From: Microbotryum silenes-acaulis
Lineage: Eukaryota; Basidiomycota; Microbotryomycetes; Microbotryales; Microbotryaceae
Length of the DNA stretch: 14,323 bases
Assembly (NCBI GenBank): GCA_003665825.1
Contig: QPFY01000086.1
Span: 1-14,323 of the forward strand
Direction of reading: 5' to 3'
Both the position numbers and the translations under genes were made by a program. Every line of letters begins with the position of its first letter. Position 1 is the stretch's first letter. The notes under the pieces are model-generated. The model did no database searches and was not told the origin of the DNA. It worked only from the letters and a program-made list of their open reading frames with translations. Below, piece after piece: positions 1 through 9,249 of the stretch.

Positions 1-1570
1 AACGCGATCAAGGATGTGGTGAGTGCCCCGATGCTATCGCTTGGCTTCGAACCGCACGAGTATGACTGACCACTGTGTCCCGATCATTGATGCACCCGGG
101 TGTAGACTGGTGATCGACGTCTGGTCGGATGCGGCAACTCGGTAGCCACATTAAGCTGGCGCCCGATCGCGGGGAGCAGGAGAAGACGCCCGACGCCGTC
201 ATATTGACGCATGCGGCGGTGGCCGCTTCCCCCGATCTTCCGTTCGTTTGGGCGCAGTCAGAGCACCCAAAGTCGACGGAAGGCACGCCCCCGTCGCCTC
301 AACGCGCATACTCGCAAATTGCAGTGGCGATTGAGGTGAAAGAGAGCGACACGAAGAGCGCAGAAGCGCGTAACCAAGTGCTTAGGCGGCTACACATGAT
401 CTGCACGACCGCGCTCCGCGCCCACGCGATCGGGTCACCCTTTGCGGGGACGTACTTCAAGTCTACCTCGTCAACGCGTGTGGGGTGTTCACGACGAGCG
501 CCCGCAGGTGCGGTGAGGACGCGGTGCTGCTCGGCGCGTGCTGTCACACCTCATCGAACTCGACGACAACGGGCTCGGGATGCTGGCCTCGACGAACGAG
601 GTCGACGATGGTTTCGGCAATTTTGTCGTCTCGGACAAGTTTCTCCCACCCGCGCCCACGATTTCGAGTCCGAGCTCGGCGATATCTCAGATCTCGAGAT
701 CCAGGAGCTCCTCTTCCGACGTCGAAGCTGCACGGGTCGTGCAACCTCCGCTTTCCGCGTTACCGCAAGACACGCGCCTGTCGACCCCACGTCGATCAGC
801 TTGCCTACATCTGCCACCGAGTACGCCATGACAGTCGCATGGGTCGAGCAATCCGCCTCGACGATGCGATTGCCCTACGTCGCAAGATGCACGCTGCGTC
901 GCGTATCGACACCGAGGGTTTAAGCCTTAGCGCCGGCATCTACCGGGACGACTTCCGCACGCTTCCAGCTTTCTTCGGTGATGATGAAAGCTTCGATGAT
1001 ATCGGGCCCCGGGCACTCGAGGTGGTCTTCCACCGACAGTGTTATCGGCCCCTCAACACGCGACCACGACCAGGGAACTCGCCCAGGCCGTACTTGGAGT
1101 CGTCAAAGGTGAGCACGGGGATCAACTGGGCGGCGTTGCGTTTGCGCTCCCTAGCCGACACGCGCGTTCCCATGACAATGCAGGACACCGAAACCTCTAC
1201 AAGCTGGGGTATATCCACCGGGATATTTCGTACGGCAATGTCGTCATCGACCGCGACGGTTTCGGCGTCCTTATCGACTATCACCTCGCCGTCCCGCATG
1301 ATCGACCTTGCACCGAGCTGCACCACAGAATACGATCCGTGCGTCCTCCCTCTGTATGTTTCTCCGACTGAAGTTTCTGACCAGCACTAACCTTTGGACT
1401 ATACGACGTCTGACAGGGCACCTGGCCTACCTCGCCTGCTCGATCCTCGCCCAACCGAACGAGCCACTCGGTGTCGTCCATGAACGATGGCACGACATCG
1501 AGTCGCTGTTCTACGTCGTGATGGAAATCTCGTTTCGCGAGCCGTACCAGGGTGACGAGAAAGTCCTCGT
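1..1570 (+). repeat. Duplicated segment, copy 1 of the identical tract
   Basis: Aligns to 6563-8137 along its whole length. Walking both by eye I found eleven single-base length differences (near 50, 141, 229, 432, 532, 649, 853, 1049, 1060, 1348 and 1426) and no substitution. The net difference of five bases matches the two lengths, 1570 and 1575. The left limit of the duplication lies beyond the window edge. Confidence 0.92.
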
Positions 1571-1880
1571 GATGACGCCGAAGGGTGAGACTACCTGGGG
1601 GAAATGGGACAATGCTTTGGCGGAAGAAGCCTGCGACGCCAAATACATGCTTCGCTCAAACACCAGGTATCACAGCCTTTTGAAAGCCTGTGCACAACGA
1701 TGGACGAACATCAAGCAACTGGTTGATATCTTGCGACATCATTGTGGTCTCGATAATCAGTTCAATGATCACGAGGTGGCGGCGGAAGATGCCAAGCTGG
1801 GGGAGTTGTGGGGTCCATCCAAGGCGATGTCGCACGAGTCCATCATCTCGGACATTGAGCAGCTGCTTCCCTTGCTGTGA
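1..1880 (+). pseudogene. FunK1-type fungal protein kinase, copy 1 (5'-partial, frameshifted)
   Basis: This is the 3' three quarters of a FunK1 kinase (predicted serine/threonine kinase fold, substrate unknown); exon 1 lies almost wholly outside the window. By comparison with copy 2 the exons are 1-18, 106-1108, 1184-1338 and 1417-1880. The catalytic loop HRDISYGN is encoded at 1216-1239 (catalytic Asp codon 1222-1224), followed by a DFG-equivalent IDYHLAV. The last exon carries the family motif HDIESLFYVV and ends with TGA at 1878-1880. Relative to copy 2, coding sequence has lost single bases at about 141, 432, 532, 649, 853, 1060 and 1426, so no single frame runs through. Because nearly every change is the length of a C or G run and no substitutions accompany them, these may be sequencing errors in a functional gene rather than decay. 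The family assignment is firm; the pseudogene status is not. Confidence 0.8.
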
Positions 1881-2208
1881 AGTGACCACCTTTGCTTTGG
1901 GCTTAAGCATTGTTGCTCGTTGTTAGTTCCAATTATTGCAATAGATACCCCAGGCTATTTTTCGTCCTTTCCAGTATACTTCCAGGATGACCGAATGACT
2001 GCGTTAGCTGTGCCTTCATTCAATCCGACTGCGCAGAGTTTCTGGCCTAAGTCGTAATCTGGGAGGGCCCTTACATCCTTCACGTTTTGCTCATAGGAGT
2101 GTTGTCTTTGGAGATCTATCAGGTTGATTGTCCTGTCCCGTGTATCAAAACGTAGCCTTGAACCAATGAAATGAAACCCAAAGCCCTGCATCAGAATCCT
2201 GTCTTTGA
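1571..2208 (+). repeat. Duplicated segment, diverged 3' part, copy 1
   Basis: Continues the homology with 8138-8778, but with many substitutions and small gaps: the rest of the last FunK1 exon plus about 330 bases of 3' flank. Shared blocks in the flank include CTGGCCTAAGTCGTAATC and GGGAGGGCCCTTACATC. Homology stops at the shared word GTCTTTGAT. By eye the two parts agree at very roughly 80-90 percent of positions. Confidence 0.85.
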
Positions 2209-2885
2209 TTGAAAGGCACGAGATCGCTCTCGAGCCTCACTGGTTCCGAGTCCAAACTGAAAGGATCAAACGGTGTATTCGCAGGCGAAGAAAGACTACT
2301 AAAAGGAATAAGGTCAAGACGCGCCCGTGGCGCCGCGCGCAAGTAAAGCTTGAGGCCGCTGAGGTTGGCTCGAGGTTGTCATGAGGCGTAAGCGGTGCGG
2401 TGCCTTACATTGATCTCACGGACCCTGCAGAGGGCCCAGCTAAACTAGGTCGTGTGAGGACGGTCACGTTCAAGAAACGCAGCGCTCGAACCAGACCGTA
2501 TCATCACCATCTTTTCATGTTTATGCAGCAGCGAATGCTTCTTTCGCGACATGACCGACTCCCAAAGTCCGTTGATCTCTAGATGTGCCGACTGTGTCCA
2601 CACTACCTTCCATCTGCTGCCCCGAAAAGGTCCCTTTTCTTGCGGGACGGTGAGGTACCATATGCTGAACAAGCACGGCGCCTGTACCATGTCGTTCGCG
2701 TGCGTAGCCGCCGTGATCAGCCCGGTTCGAGTCGGGACGGTGTAGCGGAGGGTGAGCTGAGCTGCTCGACGAGGAACGCGAGGAACGCGACGGAAGTCGG
2801 CTGAAGCCAGCGACGCGACTCGCAACGCCTGGCAATGGATCAGATTTAGTCTCAGGCGTTTTCTCAAACGGTAGCAGTGCTACTG
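2209..2885. other. Gene-free stretch downstream of FunK1 copy 1
   Basis: Unrelated to the flank of copy 2. Open frames exist on both strands, the longest a minus-strand frame of 140 codons at 2445-2867, but none shows a recognisable domain. A run of GAGGAACGC-like words near 2765-2790 makes a low-complexity Ser/Arg frame. I see no RNA gene here. Confidence 0.5.
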
Positions 2886-3206
2886 TCAGAAACCGACGCA
2901 GCTCAAGACCATCGAGGCGAGATGTGTACCTGTAGCGGCGAAAAGCGGTGATGAACGAAGGCCCATCTGGTCGAGGTAGAGCGAGACTTGGAAAAGCGCT
3001 GGCATTTCAAGGTGCTCGATCACGTAAAGTGCCACGTTTGGGTCCGTACCGGCGATGTGAAATGTGCGGATGCTGGGCCAGACAAGGCGGTCGAAGCCTG
3101 TGTGGGATGGAGCGCACGGAGCATGCGACTCCGAGATGCGGAAGTTCGGAACATCTGAGTGGGATGGGTGGCATAGATTTATTGAAGGAAAGGTCGTGGT
3201 CGTCAA
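2886..3206 (-). pseudogene. Possible F-box/LRR-like protein fragment
   Basis: The minus strand has a frame of about 100 codons whose second half reads VWPSIRTFHIAGTDPN, then VIEHLEMPALFQVSLYL. This resembles one leucine-rich repeat stretch of basidiomycete F-box proteins, in which short L..L.I..LEMPAL..L.L patterns recur; such proteins choose substrates for SCF ubiquitin ligases. No F-box is visible upstream and there is no ATG at the 5' end of the frame, so if genuine it is an internal exon or a relic. The frame ends at a TGA near 2886. I rely only on the pattern of the repeat, and chance similarity is possible. Confidence 0.28.
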
Positions 3207-3500
3207 CCTGTGTCATATGATGGGGAGAGGAGCTAAACATTCCGATACCGGCGTGGTGGCCTGATTATGGGCTTTTCGCCTATGAGAACGAGACCGATCA
3301 ACTTGACAAGCTCGGGAGGCAGCGACAACGCGAGGGAGATGCGGCGTCCCGTCAAAGCCGATGTCGGAATGCTTCGAGTGCTCGTGAGGGTAGATGCACC
3401 ACTAAATTTAATTAAGAAAAAGCAGTCTGTAGAACCATGTTGGGCTCGTCAAATGCCATGGTGAGCTGAGAGCCTTAAAGCGAGCGACTGAGTGAAGAGA
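3207..3500. other. Short stretch with no recognisable feature
   Basis: Mixed composition with an AT-rich patch near 3403-3420. No convincing coding frame, RNA gene or repeat is visible. Confidence 0.4.
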
Positions 3501-4190
3501 GAGAGACGGTCAGAGACGGTCAGAGACGGCCCGCGCTGATGCTCTCTGCCCGAACGTATTCCCTTTCCACTTTCTTTCCGAGACGCGAGACGCGAGACCT
3601 GGGACTCGTCGGGTGATCAATATTTTGGCAGACCATTCCTCTCGAGTCTTCACAGACTCGCCGTTTCTCCTCGCGCAAGCGCGTCGTGACCAAACCGCGG
3701 ACCAGCGGTCAGTGATCGACCCAACCCATAGTTGTGCTGCGCAAGGCGGGCCTGTGCAGCGTTCGAGGTGTGAAGCACCACCCAACCAGCGGACCTTGCA
3801 CTGACCTTGAGTTCGATCAAGACATGATCTACAACCTCCGAGGGACATGCTCTGCGCCACTCTTTCACTGGAGCATTCGGGTTGACCCAATATAGCACAT
3901 CTATGATTTTGTACTTGAACAGGCGTCAATGAGTTCCACCTCTGTCGGGGAATGCCGTCGCACCGTCGCAACTTTCGCCTCATCGAATGGCCGAAGTCTT
4001 GCACGCTCGCCTTGCGCTCGAGCGGCACCGATTTTCGTCGCTCTTTGAGCTTTTCCTGACCCCCCTCGCTTTACCTACATCGCTATCCCACAGTTGCGCC
4101 ACTTCCTCAGCCACGTTCTCACCAAGTACTGCGCCCAGCTCACATCGGTCACCTTGTTCTGCGCCGGCGGGGTTACCCATCGATATGGGG
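3500..4190 (-). pseudogene. Possible decayed or error-ridden gene of unknown function
   Basis: On the minus strand three pieces in different frames look protein-like. An ATG at 4180 starts MGNPAGAEQGDRCELG and continues to AEEVAQLWDSD. A second piece reads FDEAKVATVRRHSPTEVELID near 3990-3925. A third reads LFKYKIIDVLYWVNPN, then EWRRACPSEVVDHVLIELK, near 3930-3800. Amphipathic texture and acidic/hydrophobic alternation favour coding sequence, but frame changes between pieces are not explained by introns I can defend. I do not recognise the family. It may be a degraded gene, a gene with base-run errors like those seen in the kinase copies, or chance. Confidence 0.25.
3503..3529. repeat. Short tandem repeat, 10-base unit
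   Basis: About two and a half copies of CAGAGACGGT lie in tandem, directly followed downstream (about 3580-3600) by a doubled GAGACGC. A minor minisatellite. Confidence 0.7.
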
Positions 4191-4872
4191 AGTCAAAAGA
4201 GCGTGCGCTACTACTGCGGTAAGGGCTGGATAACTATGTATCACAATTGTGTTGGGCTAGTTTAAAGTATCTTAGTCGATTAACCAACCGATAGTACCTG
4301 GACTATAATGTATACGCACTACAACGAGCGGTCTGTCAATTTCGCGACTTGAGGGATCGGGAAGCGACCACAATTGAGAAAGACGAAATTGTGCCAAAAA
4401 CGCTGCCTTTGATGCGCTGTAGTTTCCCTATATGCATTGCCCCGGACTTGGAGTTTCTAACAGAGTATATTAAGCTCTTCCCTGGGGGGAGGCTTTCTTG
4501 GGCTTAGACTTAGTACTGCAATCAGTCATCTCGATCGCAGATTTCTTCAAGCGAGGGTCGAGACTCTTCACCCCAGAGCTTGACATTCATACAGCGACAG
4601 CATCGATACGGGCAGAAATACTCCTGTGCATACCTGTGTGACGCTTTTGCGGTGGCTGCAGATGTATGCGCGTGGCGCTCCACCTCGTCGCCGGCGTTCC
4701 TCTCATTTTCGCCTGGCAGTCGTCGAGAGCCCCTTGACTCGCTCGCGGGCCCGCTTCCGAGCGCCGACTCATTTCATCCCGCGCTGCAAAGGCAATAGCT
4801 ACACCTTCGGGCTCCGGGATCAAAGACTCTCGGGGCGTAACTCTTGCATGTCAAGTTGCTCAAACACTCTAT

Positions 4873-4884
4873 GGGGTTAACCCC
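4873..4884. repeat. Perfect 12-base palindrome
   Basis: GGGGTTAACCCC. It sits next to a loose direct repeat: GCATGTCAAG just before it and GCATGCCAAG just after it. Role unknown; it may be chance. Confidence 0.6.
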
Positions 4885-5412
4885 TGCATGCCAAGCTACA
4901 GCCTTTGCGCTGCACCCCTCCGCTCGTAGGTGCGATTTTGCAGGGGGCATCCCGACTCCGATGGAAGCTTGTGCTCCGAAGCGCTGCGGCTTTGAATACG
5001 TCTAGGCAGACCCGAGACTGGCTTTTTCGTGTGTGTGTGAGGTGCAGACACCTGGCAATGCACGCTCACTCTGGCAAGGCACTCTCACTCCGAGCACGAC
5101 CACCGAAAACCTTGTTCGCTACACGCAAAAGTCAATGCCATTTCGGGGTTATGCTCCGGCACCCAGCACGACTGCTGGATCACGTCAGCAACAAGCTGAG
5201 ACTCAGCCGCGGGTCGGCTCGGGTTAACCTCATCAAATCCCCTCTCTGGGAGGGCGCGACGCGCCCAGCCGTAAATGAAGGTCGTTGCGAGCTCCGCCGC
5301 GGTGCACCGCCCGCACCTCCCGGACCGTGGGTGGGAAGAAAAGATCGGCGCGCGCGCGCGTCTGAGAACCTTATTTCATGGGGGCGTTTTGTCGTGCAAT
5401 CCATTATGCAGA

Positions 5413-5433
5413 TGTAGATAGATAGAAAGATAG
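5413..5433. repeat. TAGA simple repeat
   Basis: Imperfect four-base repeat (TAGATAGATAGAAAGATAGA), an ordinary microsatellite. Confidence 0.75.
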
Positions 5434-5617
5434 ATTCCCAGCTCCCAGTTACAGGACCTTAGCTACAAAGTGTCAAGTGATTGCTTTTCCAGTGCAATCT
5501 AAAGGCCCTCCGGCGAGAGGTCACGCCGAAGGCTGCTGAAATTAGGCTAAAATTGTGTCGACCTACGGAAAAAAAAATGTCGGCAAAGCCGCCTCACCTA
5601 AAAAACATGGCTTGGGT

Positions 5618-5662
5618 CCCAGAATCTCGACTTTCACAAAGGCGCGTCGACGAGATTCTGGG
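5618..5662. repeat. Inverted repeat upstream of FunK1 copy 2
   Basis: Arms CCCAGAATCTCG (5618-5629) and CGAGATTCTGGG (5651-5662) are perfect complements around a 21-base spacer. It lies about 240-310 bases before the candidate start codons, so it could be a binding site, a hairpin in the transcript leader, or a remnant of a small mobile element. Confidence 0.65.
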
Positions 5663-5899
5663 TCCTAAACCGGTCCAAACCGCGCACGCGCCTAGAAATG
5701 ATTTCGGCCCAGCTGCAGAGTACTGCAGCGCGACAGCGCGACGGACTGCGATGGCGGAAGCCGACCTGCATCCCTTCCTTTGACCAGCCACTGCAGTACA
5801 TCTTCGCGCTCCCCCATCCGAGGTCCATCCACATTCTTCGTCCGTGTGTGAATCTCAGAGCTCCAAGTGGATCGACAGTCGACATCAACAGTGAGTCAA

Positions 5900-8447
5900 A
5901 TGCCCTCCTACTGTTCGTTCCGCGTGGTCTGGCTGTTCAGTGTTGACCCAACATTGACCCATGGACTGGACCCGATGGCAATTGCAGTGCCTAGTCAGGA
6001 CGCCCGGCGCTCGGACCAGTCCATCTCGGGCGAGGCGTCGTCGGGGCCCGAGATCCGAAGAAGCGCGCGACTGATGCAGATGCCCAACGCCGCGCCCCCC
6101 GCCCAAGCGCAATCGATGCGCGTCAACGCCAGAGACCGCGCGCCACGCCCGTCGGTCGGCACGTCTAGTCTTGCGCCCCCCGCCCAAGCCGCCACCCAAT
6201 CGCTTCCGACCCACCTGCCCAGCTCGTCGGCTCGCACCCCGTCGACGCCGACGCGCGGGCCTATTAACCACTACAAGGCTCGACCAGGACGAACAAGTCG
6301 TTCAAGCGAGGCCGTAGGCCTGTCAGGCATGTCGGGCCTCGTCGATGCTTTACCACGCTCGAGTCCGATGAAGTCGAGTCCCGTTGTGTCGATGTCGGCC
6401 ACGGCGGAAGCGAGGGAGCAACAGCTCTTTGCCCACATGGGCAAACCTCGACTCTCGAAGGCGATGGACAAGTACTTCCTTGCCACGCCTTCCACCTACG
6501 AAGCCAAGATCCTCAAACCGACGAAGAAACTGGGGACGGAGGCTGCGATGAGAGAGATCGCTAACGCGATCAAGGATGTGGTGAGTGCCCCGATGCTATC
6601 GCTTGGCTTCGACCGCACGAGTATGACTGACCACTGTGTCCCGATCATTGATGCACCCGGGTGTAGACTGGTGATCGACGTCTGGTCGGATGCGGCAACT
6701 CGGGTAGCCACATTAAGCTGGCGCCCGATCGCGGGGAGCAGGAGAAGACGCCCGACGCCGTCATATTGACGCATGCGGCGGTGGCCGCTTCCCCGATCTT
6801 CCGTTCGTTTGGGCGCAGTCAGAGCACCCAAAGTCGACGGAAGGCACGCCCCCGTCGCCTCAACGCGCATACTCGCAAATTGCAGTGGCGATTGAGGTGA
6901 AAGAGAGCGACACGAAGAGCGCAGAAGCGCGTAACCAAGTGCTTAGGCGGCTACACATGATCTGCACGACCGCGCTCCGCGCCCACGCGATCGGGGTCAC
7001 CCTTTGCGGGGACGTACTTCAAGTCTACCTCGTCAACGCGTGTGGGGTGTTCACGACGAGCGCCCGCAGGTGCGGTGAGGACGCGGTGCTGCTCCGGCGC
7101 GTGCTGTCACACCTCATCGAACTCGACGACAACGGGCTCGGGATGCTGGCCTCGACGAACGAGGTCGACGATGGTTTCGGCAATTTTGTCGTCTCGGACA
7201 AGTTTCTCCCACCCCGCGCCCACGATTTCGAGTCCGAGCTCGGCGATATCTCAGATCTCGAGATCCAGGAGCTCCTCTTCCGACGTCGAAGCTGCACGGG
7301 TCGTGCAACCTCCGCTTTCCGCGTTACCGCAAGACACGCGCCTGTCGACCCCACGTCGATCAGCTTGCCTACATCTGCCACCGAGTACGCCATGACAGTC
7401 GCATGGGTCGAGCAATCCCGCCTCGACGATGCGATTGCCCTACGTCGCAAGATGCACGCTGCGTCGCGTATCGACACCGAGGGTTTAAGCCTTAGCGCCG
7501 GCATCTACCGGGACGACTTCCGCACGCTTCCAGCTTTCTTCGGTGATGATGAAAGCTTCGATGATATCGGGCCCCGGGCACTCGAGGTGGTCTTCCACCG
7601 ACAGTGTTATCGGCCCTCAACACGGCGACCACGACCAGGGAACTCGCCCAGGCCGTACTTGGAGTCGTCAAAGGTGAGCACGGGGATCAACTGGGCGGCG
7701 TTGCGTTTGCGCTCCCTAGCCGACACGCGCGTTCCCATGACAATGCAGGACACCGAAACCTCTACAAGCTGGGGTATATCCACCGGGATATTTCGTACGG
7801 CAATGTCGTCATCGACCGCGACGGTTTCGGCGTCCTTATCGACTATCACCTCGCCGTCCCGCATGATCGACCTTGCACCGAGCTGCACCACAGAATACGA
7901 TCCGTGCGTCCTCCCCTCTGTATGTTTCTCCGACTGAAGTTTCTGACCAGCACTAACCTTTGGACTATACGACGTCTGACAGGGCACCTGGCCCTACCTC
8001 GCCTGCTCGATCCTCGCCCAACCGAACGAGCCACTCGGTGTCGTCCATGAACGATGGCACGACATCGAGTCGCTGTTCTACGTCGTGATGGAAATCTCGT
8101 TTCGCGAGCCGTACCAGGGTGACGAGAAAGTCCTCGTAATGACGCCGAAGGGTGAAACCATCTGGCGGCGCTGGAACAGCCCAGAAGCGGACCAAGTCTA
8201 TGTCTTCAAAGTTGTGCTTCGCATGGATCCGGCATACCGATCTGTACTCGAAGGCTGCGCACATCGATGGACGAATATCGAGCAACTGGTCGATATCTTG
8301 CGACACCATTGTGGTCTTGATAACCAGTTCAATAATTCCGAGATGGCTGCGGAAGAGGCCAAGCTGGGGGAGTTGTGGGGTCCATCCAAGGCGATGTCGC
8401 ACGAGTCCATCGTCTCGGACATTGAGCAGCTGCTTCCCTTGCTCTGA
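5900..8447 (+). CDS. FunK1-type fungal protein kinase, copy 2 (four exons, two frameshifts)
   Basis: Predicted fungal-specific protein kinase of the FunK1 family, expanded in Agaricomycetes; substrate and pathway unknown. Proposed exons are 5900-6580, 6667-7673, 7749-7903 and 7983-8447. The N-terminal 150 or so residues are a Ser/Pro/Ala-rich disordered stretch with a repeated APPAQA motif, followed by the family's helical N-terminal domain (KLGTEAAMREIANAIKDV), the strand IAVAIEVK, the kinase core with HRDISYGN (catalytic Asp codon 7787-7789), a DFG-like IDYHLAV, then GTWPYLA and HDIESLFYVVMEI, ending in SDIEQLLPLL. The start could be the ATG at 5900 or the one at 5975 (MAIAVPSQ); 5975 is about as likely. 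Two breaks remain: a C run of four at 6791-6794 and of three at 7614-7616. Copy 1 has one more C at each and is in frame there. I think these are sequence errors, though true inactivation is possible. Confidence 0.82.
6581..6666 (+). other. Intron 1 of FunK1 copy 2
   Basis: Donor GTGAGT follows KDV in phase 0, and acceptor GTGTAG is followed by ACT GGT GAT. An ATGACTGAC branch-like site lies inside. Joining here leads in phase into SGSHIKLAPDRGEQ, the frame that continues to the conserved IAVAIEVK once the run at 6791-6794 is allowed for. Reading straight through instead hits a stop at 6767-6769. The copy 1 equivalent is 19-105. Confidence 0.65.
7674..7748 (+). other. Intron 2 of FunK1 copy 2
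   Basis: Donor GTGAGC and acceptor AATGCAG bound a 75-base, phase-1 intron. Removing it joins LGVVK to GHRNLYKLGYIHRDIS, which gives the compact spacing that FunK1 kinases have before the catalytic loop. The intron is a multiple of three without a stop, so a naive frame reads through and inserts a 25-residue stretch. The copy 1 equivalent is 1109-1183. Confidence 0.75.
7904..7982 (+). other. Intron 3 of FunK1 copy 2
   Basis: Donor GTGCGT and acceptor CTGACAG bound a 79-base, phase-0 intron with a strong branch-like CACTAAC about 36 bases before the acceptor. Splicing joins HHRIRS to GTWPYLACSIL, matching the family pattern RTGTLPFMA. A second donor, GTATGT at 7920, looks better on its own but would put the downstream exon out of phase in this copy. 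The copy 1 equivalent is 1339-1416. Confidence 0.75.
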
Positions 8448-8778
8448 AGTGACCACCTTTGCGCTGGGCTTAAATATAGTCGCTCGTTGTTAGTTCCGAT
8501 TATTGCAATAGATACCCAAGGTCACTTTCCGTCCGTTCCAGTATAAATCCAGGCTGGAAATAGGACTGCGCCAGCGGTGCCTTCATTCGGCTCGACTGTG
8601 CAGAGTTTCTGGCCTAAGTCGTAATCTGGGAGGGCCCTTACATCATTCACGTTTTGCTCTTAGGGGTGTTGTTTTTGGAAATGTATCAGGACTATTGTCC
8701 TGTCCCATGTATCAAAACGCGTGGCCTTGAACCAACGAAATGAAACCCATAGCCCCGCACCAAAATCTTGTCTTTGAT
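8138..8778 (+). repeat. Duplicated segment, diverged 3' part, copy 2
   Basis: Partner of 1571-2208. The C-terminal protein differs mainly in about 45 residues after MTPKGET (IWRRWNSPEADQ here against TWGKWDNALAEE in copy 1) and is nearly the same from RWTNI to the stop. The conserved flank after the stop probably includes the 3' untranslated region. Confidence 0.85.
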
Positions 8779-8784
8779 CTCACT
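8448..8784. other. 3' flank of FunK1 copy 2
   Basis: Homologous to 1881-2208 and probably containing the 3' untranslated region of the kinase transcript. No separate gene is visible. Confidence 0.6.
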
Positions 8785-9222
8785 GACCTCTCGAGATTTG
8801 CCACACAACACCACCTCATTGCTTCATATCTTACTCGAACTCGATCCTACGGTGCACACGTTAGATCATACAGCCACGACTCGGGCTTCTCCACACCATT
8901 CGGCGTTGGACCGTGACGATCTTTCGCACTCTCAATCGATCTCGACGATTCGCTCGACCAGCTTGATACGTACGATCAGCCTCCCACATATGCGAGTTGC
9001 ACGATCATACACGCGGCAGCAAGCCTGGTCATTTGGTCGTGGACTGCGCTCAGCGTCGCACGGTGTTCCATCTCCTCTCGCTTCGCTTCTTCTTGCACTC
9101 ACCTCGCTTGGTGTCGACAGACTCGTTTGGCATTTACTAAGCGAGCACACGTCCGAAAGGTCAGTGCGTGCCTTCAACCTAAGGGCCTTCTCTTCCTCCA
9201 CACCTTGTGTTGCAAGTATAAG
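8785..9222 (+). repeat. Dispersed repeat family, copy A (3'-truncated)
   Basis: Aligns with interruptions to 12185-12620 and 13720-14125. Shared words include TTTCGCACTCTCAATCGA, GATTCGCTCGACC, TACTAAGCGAGCA and ACGTCCGAA. Similarity to the other copies ends near 9222, just before the C run. It begins within a few bases of the end of the kinase duplication. No reading frame stays open in all three copies, so I treat it as a non-coding repeat; its class is unknown. Confidence 0.7.
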
Positions 9223-9231
9223 GGCAAATGA

Positions 9232-9249
9232 CCCCCCCCCCCCCCCCCC
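9232..9249. repeat. C homopolymer, 18 bases
   Basis: An unbroken run of 18 C, followed at once by a T and an A6 run. It marks the end of repeat copy A. Run length is unlikely to be exact in any assembly. Confidence 0.9.

Larger units (their letters stand above)
4191..5610. other. Gene-free stretch upstream of FunK1 copy 2
   Basis: The first part (4200-4530) is AT-richer with frequent stops in all frames. From 4590 to 5410 it is G+C-rich, and frames of 60-170 codons are open on both strands without recognisable domains. It contains a GGGGTTAACCCC palindrome, a CG-alternating run (about 5346-5360) and a TAGA-type simple repeat (about 5413-5433). No tRNA or rRNA is visible. Confidence 0.5.
6563..8137 (+). 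repeat. Duplicated segment, copy 2 of the identical tract
   Basis: Partner of 1-1570, in direct orientation and about 6.56 kb away. It covers the end of FunK1 exon 1 through the first third of the last exon. Intron sequences are as identical as exons, so selection on protein does not explain the identity. Confidence 0.92.

Noticed and set aside
4191..4600. tRNA or telomeric repeats in the AT-richer stretch
   Set aside because: I found no cloverleaf with matching arms and no TTAGGG/CCCTAA tandem.
5867..5869. GTG at 5867 as the start of FunK1 copy 2
   Set aside because: Nuclear fungal genes start at ATG; in-frame ATGs are at 5900 and 5975.
5891..5989. A 5' intron with donor GTGAGT at 5891 and acceptor near AATTGCAG
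   Set aside because: Possible, but no upstream ATG-bearing exon can be shown, and two in-frame ATGs inside this stretch already give a sensible N-terminus.
6885..7937. A 350-residue unspliced protein
   Set aside because: It starts at an internal position, and after about 7615 it follows the wrong frame and reads through intron 2. It is a shadow of the spliced FunK1 gene.
7920..7982. GTATGT as the donor of intron 3
   Set aside because: It looks stronger than GTGCGT, but splicing there puts GTWPYLA out of phase in copy 2, while the donor at 7904 keeps phase 0.
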